NCBI GenBank assembly: GCA_026929865.2 | Contig: CM049410.1 | Location: 9,610,001 to 9,674,000, forward strand | Origin: Hyperoplus lanceolatus | Taxonomy: Eukaryota > Chordata > Actinopteri > Uranoscopiformes > Ammodytidae | Direction: 5' to 3' | DNA length: 64,000 nt | Shown: piece after piece, positions 10,622-21,628 of the stretch | Position numbering within the stretch: position 1 is the stretch's first letter | Layout: each line of letters starts with the position of its first letter | Position numbers and translations under genes: made by a program | The notes under the pieces: generated by a model | The model's database searches: none | What the model was told of the DNA's origin: nothing | What the model saw: the letters and a program-made list of their open reading frames with translations, nothing else

Positions 10622-13600
10622 GGGCCCAGTTATTGCTACATCTGATGTAGGCTATGGAGACATCTGTATCTACACTGTTATTAGCACTGGGAAGGAAAAG
10701 TCAGGCAGGCAAATATGAGTGACCTATCAGTTGACATTGGTGTTGCAATGTGTTATTTCTTTAACATCTATGATCGCATAGCTCCAATCTTGTTGAATGT
10801 TTTTGTTACATAGACCTATGTAAAAAAGTATTTTCTAAAGTGGATGTAAGTATTTGTGCATGCAGTAAAGCCTGAGTGCATTATCACAAAGGGGTGAAAA
10901 TCTCAAACTGAAACCTACTCAAACATGCAATAAGGTTGGCAAAAAAAATCAAGACATAACTACAACACTGGCCTACAGAGTGGCCTATTTAAACACCTAG
11001 CAAATTGAGAGCAACATTAGCATTCATTTACCATCTTTTTTTTCTTGAACACCTAACAAATGAAAGTCTGATATTCCCACCCGTTTTAGCTCTGTTTTTG
11101 GTCTCCACCATCTCCTGAAGGATATATTTATCTCTTAAGGAGTCACTTACATAGTTAGCTTTTTGTTTAGGATAGGAAGCGTACAATTGGTTTGCAGCAC
11201 TTTTTTCTAACAACTTCTGCAAGCTACAGAAGGATAACTATCCCTGGGTTTGTCACTAGGCCTACTAGTGATGAACGTTTTTTTAGTAACAAGTAGTCAT
11301 GTGATTCACTGTTAATATAAAAATATTGATACAATATGCCTTAAAGGTGGAGTCAGCCATGCTGGAGATTTCGTAAAATCACGTTTGCCTAAATCAGTGA
11401 ATATATCCCCATATTGTTTTATACGCAGCCTAGGCTGTGTAAAAGGGTATGTAAACAAAGCGCCTCCCCTTTTCCACCAAGGCAAAATCAGGGTCAGTTT
11501 GGAGCCGGTGCCCAGACGGTTTTCCACCAAGAGAGAACCGGTTCCCGGCCAAGAGTACTGGTGCCAGTGCGGCGCCAACTCTTTGCTAGTCTGGAACTGG
11601 GAACCGCTACGTCTGAGCCAATTTGTTTACACCAGTTTACAGTGCCTAGGCTATGTATTGACACCAAATTATTTTTTCAGCGCACACACAGTACTATGGA
11701 TAGGTAGTAGATCATGAGTAGATATTTACTTTGATTTTGATAAAAGTGATTTTGACAACAAGCGTTCTCCCAAATCGCTGACTCCACCTTTAAAGGAATA
11801 GTTCAACATCTTTTTTTAAGCTTTGTGCCTCACTCTCCGGCTCAAGAAAATATGACAGAAATCCTTCCTATAACTGTGCGTGCATTTTTGATACAGAAAT
11901 GGGCAAAGGTTGCTCGTCTAGGTTAGCTTCAACACTTGTAGTTAAGGGGAGCAGGTCAAAATATGACCTTTACAACATCACTAAACGTTCCTGAGTGCTT
12001 GTTGAGACTTGTTTATTTACAACGTTATGTTGTTATGTTATGTTTACCGTCACAGGGACTTCCTGAGGGGTATACTACGAAGCGAGATCAAGGGCTGAGC
12101 GAGGTCTGTTGAGTCTAAAGCGGTCTAAAGCCAGAGTTTTCAGTATCACGAAAGGTGGCTCTCTTTTTACCTGGCTAGATCACCGTGGTAACAGAGGCTG
12201 CACGGCTAACCTGCCCAGACCAGTTTTTGTTTCAGAGTTTGAGCTTAAATTCGGCTCTTATAGCGCTGCCCTTTAAGGAAACTACACATTTTGAAATCCC
12301 GCGGACCTGACTATATTGTCTGAGCGATATATTCTCACTGAGGAAACTCGTTAAATAACGAAACTTATTGATCAGTAAGTTAATGAACGAAACGAAGCCG
12401 TGACATAAGGCTTACAGCAGAGTGAACTGTAACATCGCGCTGGGGCTTTTTGCCTCATGCATACAGTTATTGATGCAGAAAATGTTAAATAGCCTAGACC
12501 TACTGTATGCAGCGCCACTCTATGCTCTCACATCAAATGGTTTTACCTGGCGATCTACACACACTGGGTCTTAATAAAGCGTTCTATAAAATCACAGTTT
12601 GCAACATTGTTTCACTGCAGGCTTCTTTCTTTTCATCAGTAGCAGTAGTAGGCCTAGTATCCATATTTGTCCGAAAAATACAGACTACAGGTTTTTTAAT
12701 GTAGGCCTATTGGTATTTGTAAGATTCAAATAAAAGGCTAATAGTCTAAATCAAAATTGTATTCATTATGATGTGGCCCAAAACTAAAGTGATTTTCCAT
12801 AGGCTATTCATTTGGGGACAGTGTCAGACTTAAATTACATTCTTAAGTGTGGGACTAGGTGTAGTGCTATAAATATAGCAGAGTAACCTATATATATATT
12901 AGACTAAATGGTATAGTGTTCAAATCCGAGTTCATCGTTTAATTGTTTTATAATGTCACGTTACGCACTGCGAGAACGATCGCCAAGATAAATAAATAAT
13001 TTCCATGCTGGCAGCATTCCACTCTCCTTATTTGCAGTAAGAGTTTTTTTCGGCTCTCTGTTTTCTGCTGTAATAATTCAGACTGACAAACTCTTCCTCT
13101 TGAATGAAGTTGGCGACACACTTTTGTTTTACTCAGCTGCTCACAATCAGTCCGTTTGTGTAAAGTTAGCGGCACAAGATCAGTCCATTTTGTGCGGATG
13201 CAGAGTCAAATGACGGGTCGAACGCCCCCTTTCATGGGGACGCGCACAGAGCCTGAAGCCGAAACCCTCGTTCAACATAAGAGGTTGATAACTTCCTTCG
13301 TGATACCGGTTAGCTCTGAGCGAGGGTATGTGTTATGTTGAACCAGATCAAAAAAAGAGAGCCGGGCTCTGTTGAGTTTGTTTCGTAGTATACCCCTCTG
13401 GTTTTCTTCCAGTAGGCTTTGTTTTTGATTCTACAATGACATAGGGCCTAACGTGTAAAAATATGATCGCAACATAGAATGGTAAATAAACAAGTCCCAA
13501 CAAGAACACAGGAGCATTAAGTGATGTTGTAAAGATTATCTTTTGACCGGATCCCCCTTGACTACCAGTGTTTGAGCTAAGCTAACCTGGATGAGGGACC

Positions 13601-14149
13601 TTTGCTCATTTCTATATCAAAAATGCACGCACCGTTCCAGGAACGGTTTCTGTCGCCTTTTCTTGAGCCCAAGAGTGAGGCAAAAAAAACTAAATATTCA
13701 AAATGTTGAACTTTTTCTTTAAGGTGAGTCTGGATCAGATGTATATCCACTGGGTGAGACTCACTCAGAGCTCAGTGGGCCACACTTGTCCCAGGGTTCA
13801 TTCTTGTTGTCAGCAGAGGGAACATGGGCGATGTCCTTGATGTTATCTTCCGTACAGCAGCTACCTGTAAGCAGCAGGGACAGAGAAACACTTTCAGCCA
13901 GCTGTCAGTCAGGGAGCTTTAGTCTGATATTCTCATCACAAGATGTCATTTACAGCACTGAACATAGATACAAGGCCAGGGTCACTCACTGTCAGAGTAC
14001 AGCGTGCACGCTGTCAGGAGTGGCTCCGGGCTGGGTGCGGACTTGTGCTTGCCATCTTGAAGACACACCCCCTCCGAGCGGGTTCCGTCAATCAGCACAG
14101 CCACCACATAAACACAAACCAATAGCAGGGGTCGAAAAGTGATACCCAT
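3225..14149 (-). CDS. rtbdn: retbindin (folate-receptor-family riboflavin-binding protein), complete, 5 coding exons
   Basis: Joining minus-strand exons 14149-13990, 13864-13765, 10565-10437, 8184-8088 and 3563-3225 gives a continuous 274-residue protein; every junction is GT-AG and keeps phase. It starts MGITFRPLLLVCVYVVAVL, a signal peptide of about 24 residues. A cysteine-rich folate-receptor domain follows, with landmarks SSCC (54-57), the segment CFYRCSPDAARW (about 97-108), LCHSFCRDWFDACRMDMTC (about 121-139) and YQHGRDLCESLW (about 164-175). The basic C-terminal region ends VEGSGSGL; human RTBDN also ends in a GSGSG tract, a strong family marker. Retbindin is known as an extracellular photoreceptor protein that binds riboflavin. 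The gene is divergent from mast1 on the plus strand, as in human. The start is the first ATG giving a clean signal peptide; an in-frame ATG at 14275 would need read-through of a likely acceptor. Size is somewhat above human RTBDN because of the longer tail. Confidence 0.92.
3654..4420. mobile_element. hAT-like MITE end pair with another MITE inside
   Basis: The left end CAGTGGTGAAAGAAGCACTC and the right end, whose reverse complement reads GGAGTGGTGGAAAGTAATGC, form an imperfect inverted repeat of the widespread fish CAGTGGTGGAAAGTA type. No transposase lies between them. A second element (3693-3905) sits inside. It is in rtbdn intron 4. Confidence 0.5.
3693..3905. mobile_element. MITE with GCGGAGACAGCGATT ends (copy 1 of 3)
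   Basis: The left end GCGGAGACAGCGATTTGG is inverted at the right as AATCGCTGTCTCCACC. The internal motif GTTTACAGCGCCTAGGCTGT recurs in the elements at 11341-11793 and about 57890-58247, so these are one family. Confidence 0.55.
4421..5500. other. rtbdn intron 4, nothing specific
   Basis: Intronic sequence with a pyrimidine-rich stretch around 5200-5300. No exon or complete repeat element is seen. Confidence 0.5.
5510..5868. mobile_element. MITE-like repeat with telomere-like CCTAAC core, flanked by AC arrays
   Basis: A (CA)n array (5510-5541) is followed by CTATCTTTGTGAGGACC. About 230 bp later the inverted form (GGTCCTTACAATGCTGTATC) occurs, followed by a second CA-rich array (5826-5868). 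The interior contains repeated CCTAACC/CCTAACCC-like units at about 5600-5705. The inverted ends and paired arrays suggest a dispersed MITE that carries or seeds CA repeats; the telomere-like units are degenerate. Confidence 0.55.
6869..6926. repeat. (TG)n microsatellite
   Basis: About 45 bp of pure TG followed by interrupted TG units, in rtbdn intron 4. Confidence 0.95.
7427..7475. repeat. poly-C plus (AC)n microsatellite
   Basis: Twelve C residues run directly into a 36-bp AC array, a compound simple repeat in rtbdn intron 4. Confidence 0.95.
8088..8184 (-). CDS. rtbdn: rtbdn coding exon 4
   Basis: 97 nt with acceptor TTGTTCAG and donor GTAAGC on the minus strand. It encodes FDACRMDMTCARNW..., matching the folate-receptor consensus W-x2-C-x3-LTC-x2-NW, and ends CVQYQQ. 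Its first base completes the Trp codon started in exon 3. Confidence 0.92.
8621..10232. mobile_element. fold-back Tc1/mariner remnant
   Basis: The ends CAGTGTCGTGCGAAAGTTTG and its exact inverse are flanked on both sides by TA. The arms 8621-9279 and about 9575-10232 are inverted copies of roughly 650 bp, each carrying a decayed N-terminal Tc1 transposase region; the right arm (minus strand) still reads MLKGKEISEDLRNRVV, the Tc1 helix-turn-helix start. The 295-bp centre encodes, on the minus strand, KKPLLSKKNKTSCHNFAREH and later AYHQENLLP, the beginning of the Tc1 DDE catalytic region. The C-terminal catalytic half is absent and the centre has substitutions at the expected first catalytic motif, so it is not autonomous. 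It lies in rtbdn intron 3. Confidence 0.9.
10437..10565 (-). CDS. rtbdn: rtbdn coding exon 3
   Basis: 129 nt, donor GTGAGG. It encodes CEGFLKRVSCFYRCSPDAAR and continues to CHSFCRDW, the central cysteine-rich part of the folate-receptor fold; CSPDAARW and IQAVPLC are close to human retbindin. The acceptor lies immediately next to a long (TC)n tract, which serves as its polypyrimidine tract. Confidence 0.93.
10571..10619. repeat. (GA)n microsatellite adjoining rtbdn exon 3 acceptor
   Basis: About 48 bp of GA on the plus strand, which is (TC)n on the rtbdn transcript strand, directly upstream of the CTCAG acceptor. Confidence 0.95.
10620..11340. other. rtbdn intron 2, nothing specific
   Basis: Ordinary intronic sequence. 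No exon or repeat terminus is recognised. Confidence 0.5.
11341..11793. mobile_element. TTAA-flanked MITE, TTAAAGGTGGAGTCAGC ends (copy 2 of 3)
   Basis: The left end TTAAAGGTGGAGTCAGC and right end GCTGACTCCACCTTTAA are a near-perfect 17-bp inverted repeat including TTAA. It carries the family motif CCTAGGCTGTGT twice, in opposite orientations. The middle includes a different block rich in AACCGGTTCC-like sequence. It directly abuts the next element. Confidence 0.75.
11793..13724. mobile_element. long-inverted-repeat MITE split by an inner element
   Basis: The left arm (about 11793-12065) and right arm (about 13398-13724) are inverted copies of about 250 bp: AGGAATAGTTCAACAT matches the inverse of ATGTTGAACTTTTTCTTT at the far end, and GACTTGTTTATTTAC appears in both. 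The arms contain the GGTTAGCTT motif seen in other copies at 42060-42200 and 53090-53500. The centre is occupied by a separate 1332-bp insertion. Confidence 0.75.
12066..13397. mobile_element. 1332-bp DNA element with AGGGGTATACTACGAA ends, nested
   Basis: The terminal inverted repeat AGGGGTATACTACGAA occurs at 12066-12081 and inverted at about 13382-13397. The triplet CTG flanks both sides (12063-12065 and 13398-13400), consistent with a 3-bp target duplication as in PIF/Harbinger elements. No transposase frame is visible inside, so it is non-autonomous. It inserted into the outer MITE and is therefore younger. Confidence 0.75.
13765..13864 (-). CDS. rtbdn: rtbdn coding exon 2
   Basis: 100 nt, acceptor GCTTACAG and donor GTGAGT on the minus strand. 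It encodes SSCCTEDNIKDIAHV through WDKCGPLSSE. The paired cysteines and the WDKCG motif are typical of the folate-receptor N-terminal half. It is phase 1 at its start and phase 2 at its end, fitting both neighbours. Confidence 0.9.
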
Positions 14150-14151
14150 CT
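13990..14151 (-). CDS. rtbdn: rtbdn coding exon 1 (start codon and signal peptide)
   Basis: The ATG lies at 14149-14147. It encodes 53 residues plus one base: a hydrophobic signal sequence followed by GVCLQDGKHKSAPSPEP and LLTACTLYSDS. Donor GTGAGT follows 13990. A likely acceptor, CTGCAG, ends at 14152, leaving just AG before the ATG, which argues for an upstream non-coding exon. Confidence 0.85.
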
Positions 14152-15422
14152 CTGCAGCCACAAACAGGTCTGGGGAAGAGAGAGAAGAGTTCAGCACATT
14201 GGACAGCGGCAGAATAATGGCCCCACATTTGACACTCCCACCTGAATCCACAGCAAAAACACAGAGCACACACACTCCAGTGCAATAGGCCTATGACATA
14301 ATAAATATGAACGATGTCCGTGAGAGGAATAATTCTTGCTTCATTTGCACAGTAAAAGTTAAACATAGAGGATATGAAATCCATATTGAAAGCTATTCCC
14401 AGGGCTCGTGGCTCCTGTCATAATTTAATATAGTGAGTTATAGAGCGTGAGCGAAGGCTGTTAAGCTCTGTGTGTGGTGACCTAGTAGACAGTGTGAGCC
14501 TAATTAGGTGGGACGGAGGCACCATGCTGAGCTGGATGACATGCGTGGTCGTTTAATCTGACAAGCGGCTGGCCAATGTTGCCCACACAACACAAATTAA
14601 ACAAATCTGTTGGACAGGGTCGTAGTGGCTCTGATTATACATAGATTTGCATAAAAATATATATTTAAAGGCAGAAAATAATGAGATCTTCGGCCCATTA
14701 GCTCACTTTACTTACATCCAGTTTTTATCACTATAGGCCAATAGCCTATTACAAATAATTTGTAAACCTTAAACAGACTTTGGTTATAGGTTACAGCATA
14801 ATGCAATTATGTATTTCCTGTACATCAGATGGTCCTTATTTGAAGAAAAACTACTCAAATCCTAAAAAAAACATATTATTATTAATAATCCTTATATATC
14901 CATGGACACCTGCTCCAAGGTGCGAAAGACATGTTAAAATTCGTGCTCTTGCAGTATAGCCAAAATCAGTAATAAAACGTGCAATATTATAGTGATAAAA
15001 GAGCAGCAATATACAATGTCAACTTTATAGGCTACATGAATCATAAAGCAGAGGTATTTACAAAATCAACAACATCTTAACAACAGCTGCATTGTAAAAC
15101 AGGTGGAAATCACTCAGGTGTCTAAACAAACAAGTACATAAAAATATGTTGTTTCTATATGTAGTCTGCAAATGTTCATTGGTAAGTCTAGGGGAAAAAA
15201 CATAAAGTCATGGCACCTCTTTCATCTGCTGGTACACAAAGTGTTAAGAATAAAAAATAACCTCACGTGAAGCTGTAGTTGTGCTGTTATATATTGCTGT
15301 TGCATGATCCTTCTGAATGTCGCTCTAAAAGATTATGATGATCTGTCGTAATCAAGTCTTTCCCAATCTGTTCTGCAACAGTTCAAATCGTCGTCTACAT
15401 TCATACTTCATTGTGTTGTTAC
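14152..15422. other. candidate rtbdn 5' intron, nothing specific
   Basis: AT-rich sequence between coding exon 1 and the candidate leader exon. No repeat element is recognised. Confidence 0.45.
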
Positions 15423-15557
15423 CTGTCGGGATGTGAAGGATGCTCCGTACGGATGAATCTCCTCTGTTTTTAATGCTCTCCTGTCGGCGAGTCTCTCCTC
15501 CTCTGCGTGTCACCGGTGTGTTGCTGTGGATCTGGCGCTTGGTGCTTGCTCGGCGCT

Positions 15558-15560
<3 letters not shown>
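15423..15560 (-). promoter_or_regulatory. rtbdn: candidate rtbdn 5' non-coding leader exon and promoter area
   Basis: On the minus strand the sequence ends CATCCCGACAG followed by GTAACAAC, a good donor that would splice to the acceptor at 14152. The segment is moderately GC-rich with several CpGs and is bounded upstream by a 74-bp GA/CT microsatellite. The leader exon is inferred from splice-site logic only; its transcription start is unknown. Confidence 0.4.

Positions 15561-15634
<74 letters not shown>
15561..15634. repeat. (CT)n microsatellite
   Basis: 74 bp of uninterrupted CT, just upstream of the candidate rtbdn leader exon (GA on its sense strand). Confidence 0.95.
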
Positions 15635-15636
<2 letters not shown>

Positions 15637-16076
15637 TTCGCTATGTGCTGGTTGTGATCTCTGCTGCCCAGGGGCCGCTACTCGCTCGCCACTCTGTCAC
15701 CGGTTTATGTGAAGGACATTTCGGTCCCTTCCACCAGGCAACTCACCCCCTTCCACCCTTCCTCCTTCCCTCCCTCCCTCTGCCCCCATGCTGGGAAGTT
15801 CTCCCTCTCTTTGTCTCTCTCCCTCCGGTTATTGCACGCACACGGAAAATACTACCTCGTTGTTAATCTCCCCCAAGAGTTATTTACCAAATCCTCTTTG
15901 TTGACAGCCTTTCCATCCGAGTTTGTCCAAGTAATGTTGGAGATGGGAACACTGAAATACATTGATTTCTCACAATTGATTTTAAAGGGGGCTGGGGACC
16001 GACCCCATTACCCCATTAGGGATGTGTTGCCCTTGGTTTCGAAAGAATCATTCACAGGTGGTGCTGCTGAGTCACA

Positions 16077-16118
<42 letters not shown>

Positions 16119-17700
16119 GGTCAGGCCTTTTTTTCCCCAGACGCCAGGGTTAGAGGAGGGTTACAGCTGAGGGAGATTTAATACTGCATGATATATGCTG
16201 AGGACAGGGAACACAAATCTCTGCAGAACAAAACACCGTGAACTCACAGGGGGAAGCTGCTGCTGCTGCTGCTGCTGTTGTGCTGCTATTGTGTTCAATT
16301 CAGCCTATTTTTCCGGATTCAGTTTGTTGTGTTGTTGTTCTTTGCCACCTCTGCCAAAGCCCAATATGTATGTGGGTCATCATGGGTACAAAGTAGAACG
16401 ATGGTGACCTTGCCAACATTACGTAACAAAAGGTGTAATCCCCAAAAGCATGTTGCTAAGTCTTTGGTCTGAAGGGGGTTATACTGTTCGGACGCATGAA
16501 CGTGCAGCAGCCAGTGTGTTTCTTTCAACAATGTGTGTGTTATAGCTCCTGGCTCTTAATCTCACCGCTCCTTGGACCTGTTGTACCAGCCTATAATCCC
16601 TTGCTTGGTGCATATCTCTCTCTCTCTCTCTCTCTCTCTCCCCCTTACTCTCTTCTTGAGTGACCTCCCAAGGCTTTTGGCCACAGAAGAGCAGATGGGG
16701 AGAGTCTTGTGGCCTAGATACATCCGCCCTAACGCCAAGACTGTAAAATTGGTGACATGACATGCCTTAGACATAATTGGTTTTGGCAACAAATAACACG
16801 CAGGGGAAGAGACAGGGAAGGGGCTGTACAGATCGGCCATCACATAAGTGCAGATTTGAGTGCAGATGAGAGACTGAAATCACATTCAACTGTGTAAGCT
16901 ACAGTAGGAAAGGAGGGTCTGCTTGTCCACCACCAGACTGTTGTGTAACTGCTGAGGGTCATCATCACCACATAGCACTTTAGTATTGGGGCTGAGAGCA
17001 GAGAAGCGAGGGGCGGACAAACAACTCTCCATCTGGTAATTAGAGGAGGAATAACGATAGCCTTTGTGCAGGAGCTATTCAGGGAACACAGAGAGAGGGA
17101 GGACAAAGCAGGCCAACGCTGCTCTCTGTGTACCCTTGTTGTCGTTCTCATTTAGCAAGGTTGGGCCGGTTGCCCGCACTTGAGCCCCAGGCTGGCCCTC
17201 AGCATGGCAAAGAGCGCCGCCAACCCTTGTTCACTCGCTTACCAAAGGACATTTTTTTCCGCCAGTTAAGTTTTCTTTGAGTTAGATGTGCCACTGACCT
17301 ATTTCTCTGGGGTGGCAAACACTTAAGTTATCTACATGAAGTTTGGGAATTGAAAGTGAGAAGTGCTTTTCTTCAAACTTTTATTAGTACCGCAGGAAGA
17401 TAAGTTTTGTACTGAAGCGATTGCCAAAGAAAGGGACTTTCAACCCAAGGTGTGCTTCTCCAGTTGCCAGTTACATAAGGCGCTCAACTTGTTTACTCTA
17501 GGGTCAAGGTCACTGTGACCTCAAAGCATGTGATCAAAAGTGCATTGAGGGATTTCTGTCAAATTTGTCATTTTCTCGAAGGTGAACTGACTAGATGTTG
17601 GAGGTCAAGGGTAAAACGTTACTACAACCTTACTTATTGTGAGGTCACATTTACCATTGTAGTTTCTTTGGAGCTTTACCTTCCTCAAGGCATTGCCTAA
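15635..17700. other. intergenic, simple repeats only
   Basis: Contains (CT)n at 16081-16114, a short (CTG)n at about 16257-16277 and (TC)n at 16613-16640. No coding signal or TE terminus was found. Confidence 0.6.
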
Positions 17701-18031
<331 letters not shown>

Positions 18032-18040
18032 AATAGAGTG

Positions 18041-18660
18041 AGGAAAATAAGGTTACACTGGTATATTGCATGTTGAACCTAGTGAAGAAAGTCAGAGGGA
18101 TTTCGGGAAGTCTGATGCAGAGGATATCTCAAATGATCCTGTACAAGGAACGTTTACTGGGAGAAGTCCTGAATCTCATAATAAACTATCTGGTGGTTTG
18201 GGAAATAATCCTGCATTTTGTCAGAGCCGGCCATAGTTTCAATTACTTTGTAACATTTAATGGTAAAAGGAACAACCACTGGGAGTGTAGAAGCAACTCT
18301 CAAAGAAAGGTCAACAGAAATGTCGTTGGCCAAATACCAAATTGTTGGTGTCGCTCGTTAATGTTTTTTGTTGTTGCTCAAAGACATGTTTCAAATGTCA
18401 CCAGCAGTGGAATGTTTGTAGTCGCATAAGTACGTAGGCACAAGGACTTCAATCATTCATTACATGTGTTAAAGCCAAAGTGAGTTGCTAGTGTGCAGCA
18501 TTTAACTTGACCAGACTATACTCTTCCCCTTTAAATCTTTATTTAGTATATTCTAAAACATGTATTACGGGGATGTTTTTTTGTGCAGATTCGAGCAGGT
18601 CTGAGGCAGATGAGAGATGACAGCAAATCATTTTTCAGACAGAAGAGAAACATTCACTAC
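18041..18660. other. intergenic, nothing recognised
   Basis: A 119-codon plus-strand open frame at 18070-18429 has no recognisable domain and looks fortuitous. Confidence 0.45.
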
Positions 18661-18666
18661 AAGATA

Positions 18667-19593
18667 TTCCACCTTTTATTCAAAAACAGTGCGTTGATCT
18701 GACATGACAACAGTTCTGAGAGTCCCTTTCTGTACAATCAGCTGACATACATTTCGTGCGACATCACATGGTATTGCCAAAGTAGACATCCCCAAGTCGC
18801 TGTTGCATAGTGGAACAGACATATTAAAAAAAATTAATTATTAAGTCTTTTGACAAATATAACAAAAAACAAAAACAAAAAATCCACAGACAAAAATTCT
18901 TAATTCTGATCGTTAGTCATAGAGCATATGAATATCTTTCATTTCTGTCCTGTCTAATGCATTGGAAGGGTTGAGTTGAATTATGTCACTGTCCTGTCTT
19001 GTTTGAGCCCATGGTTGAGCCAGCCGTCATATCCAATTTCCTGTGCTTTGCTAATGTTGGAAATCAGAAAGTATAGTAAAGAAGTCCCAGTACTCCACTC
19101 TGTGGTCACATAGCAGAACTGCATTACATTTAACTCCAACATTATTATCCATTCATGGATGGCCAGGAATACTTGGGACACTTACTTTGAAACCAGATCA
19201 AATTGTCTTCTTGGTGAACATGTCTCTAAAGGAGTCCTGGGTTTCTTTTTCCTCCCTTCCTCACAGCATAAAATCAGTTGAAAAAAATTATCCACTATTT
19301 TAGTAAAGGCAATGCAGTTCGGATCTTTCTGCCATTCATCTTGCAGAGAAGGGGCTGACTCCAGAGCTCTGATGAGGCCGTTGTTGTTGTCGCTAGTTGC
19401 CGTTTGATCTTAATCTTCGCTCCTGGATCCTTTTGCCGAAGTTCATTGCCAGGGTGGCAACAGTGTACGAGGAAAGGACCATGATGGTGCTCCCCACAAA
19501 CTGCGACGAGGCTCCCCGCTTCCCCATAAACCTCCAGCCTCGCCTCTGTAACTGAGCATCCACTGCCTCCACTGTCTGTGTGACGGGCTCCAT
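18667..19593 (-). CDS. candidate micropeptide gene (66-aa predicted membrane protein) with 3' UTR
   Basis: The minus-strand ORF 19593-19393 starts MEPVTQTVEAVDAQLQRRGW and continues through a glycine/serine segment to a single hydrophobic stretch (FVGSTIMVLSSYTVATLAMN), followed by a basic tail FGKRIQERRL. This is a typical layout for a small single-pass membrane protein with a positively charged end. The codon usage and low-complexity-free sequence look coding, and the start context is acceptable (A at -3, G at +4). About 720 bp downstream an AATAAA lies on the minus strand near 18675, giving a plausible 3' UTR. I do not recognise the family and cannot see whether upstream exons exist. It lies between rtbdn and mast1. 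Confidence 0.4.
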
Positions 19594-19639
19594 TATACCT
19601 CGAGGCTCGGACAGAGAGCTCTTTTAGATGATGGAGGTG

Positions 19640-21290
19640 TTGAGGAATTCAAATGTCAGTGCTCCTGTTCTTCTGTCCCCGGCAGTCGTTGTCTCTCTTG
19701 CTGAAGTTCAGAACACCTTGTTGCCTTCTCCAAGTATGCTTCTTTATCTACTTGGCCTAGTTTGCACACGTCAAATCCTCAGACTCAGCCGGATGCCAGA
19801 GTACGTCATGAGCACCTGTGGGAGACTGACAGAATGAACAGGGCCTCTTGCCCACAGTGCAAGATGTACAGGCGGTACTCAGTTATACAACTGTCATTCA
19901 GGCCTTGTATTTCAGGACCTGACCCACTAAGACACTAACAACTAATCCCGCCACCTATCTGCCATGTAGGCTTTTAGAGATACACAATGTACCCAACTGT
20001 GTGAGTGATCTCAACAAGTTTGGCAAGGTATGTTATGCCCCCCCCCCCCATTATACCCAGGGTGCATTGCAGTTTTCATAACTATACAAGATCTGATCAG
20101 GGGGTTGTTTTTTTGTTTGTTTTTTAACTTTAATTTCAGAGGTCTGACTGAAGAGGATAGTGTCAATAAATGTACCCTCAAAGTCTGATGACATTGCATT
20201 ATTTTTGTCAAAACATATGTTAATGATGCATTCACAAGTGCCTCGAAACACCATTACATATTCCTGGTGGAGACACAAGTTTGTATCCAAAGGTTGTATT
20301 ATTTCTAAATGCAACAAATAAACAAACAAACAAAAAATACAGTTTACTATGTTTCCAGTCATTCAGAAATCCACCTAGCGCTTGGACAAAAAAAGATGTG
20401 CTTGAGAGGCAGTTTTCTAATTATAAATTGTTGTCAATCCTAAAGAGCTAATGTTATTCAAATTTGTACTCGTTTCAAATATGTGTGTCATTATGTATTT
20501 ATTTTTGAATGTTTCAGAGCAAATCCATTTATTAATGGGATAAATCCAGGGTGACATCGTTAAAGGGCTCATTGGGATTGGAACGGCTGGGCGTTGTCCT
20601 TCAGGAGAGGATTAAGAGACGCAGAGATGGATCCCAATGTTTGCGATGTGTAAGTTCACCTTTGGTAAGGTAAATAATTCATGTCAGGGGGGTAAAGACA
20701 GATTCATGTCTGTATTACAAGCACAGGCTCTGCGGCTGTAGATGGATGGCAGAAGAATGTCCCGGCAAACAGCTGAGTTTGTCCCATAACTCTACTTCTG
20801 AAAGGACGCCTCGGTGGGAGCAAGATCAGTATGACACACTTTTCCAATTTGACTGACCTAACATGAGCATTAGGTATTCCCATTGCAGCAGTCAAAGAGG
20901 AATGTAACAGTCTGTGAGCACAAAGCTGCAGCTGTGTGCTACTTTTGTTGATGTTGTTTGTGTACTCCTGGCAGTAGTACTCCATGCGTCATTATAATAG
21001 GCTTAACTGTCTGTGTAGGTACCGGAAAGGTAGATCTTTCCATCAACCGTCTGAGGGGCTTAAAAAAAACAACACTGGTTCAATCTTTGCCTATGCTGAA
21101 GTTGAATGCTTGAAGCTGCTCCCCATTACCATTCATATCAAACCCTAAAGCACAAATATACTGTATATGAACACATGCACTGACTTTTATCAAGTTCATC
21201 GACTCACCCTCTAAAAGCATTTCACTCCCCCTAAGGTCTGCCTCTGTTCTTCTATGGCTGTCTCTTTGTTGACTGAACCTGTCATTGTTA
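19640..21290. other. intergenic, nothing recognised
   Basis: Contains a short poly-C run at about 20040-20048 and AT-rich stretches. No exon or repeat end is seen. Confidence 0.5.
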
Positions 21291-21628
21291 TGATCCTGCT
21301 TGGGCCTCAAGCCCTTGTGTTGTTTTTCCCTTTTACCCTTGTCTATGTGCTGGTCTATTGCAGGGTTGGAGTCAGGTGTGCTGGGTCCCCCATTCCTCCA
21401 TCATCTCAATCACTCTCTCATATACCCCCCCTCCAACACTCCAGATTGTAATTCTTTTCCCCTGCTCACTCCTGTCTTTTCTGTCACACTCCCCCGACCT
21501 GACTCCAGCCACCAGCTCCAGCCCTCGCCTGCCAGCACTTCCTCCCGGACCCCTCTGCCTGCCTGCTCTAGCCTCCTCACACTCAGCTCCCTGGACTTGC
21601 CTCGTTGCTCTCTCCCTGGAGCCCCATG
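21291..21628 (+). repeat. unclassified repeat-like sequence left of the L2 insertion
   Basis: C-rich sequence abuts the L2 3' end. A segment on the far side of the LINE (about 25540-25610, with AATAAATC and CTGCGCCTGTGTCATCC) looks like a repeat 3' end. The two may be halves of one older repeat split by the LINE, but I cannot classify it. Confidence 0.3.

Noticed and set aside
14147-14275. Upstream in-frame ATG extending the rtbdn N-terminus
   Set aside because: The extension would bury the signal peptide inside the protein and crosses a good acceptor (CTGCAG) just before the second ATG.
18070-18429. 119-codon plus-strand ORF
   Set aside because: No recognisable domain, no splice or poly(A) context, and composition like the surrounding non-coding DNA.
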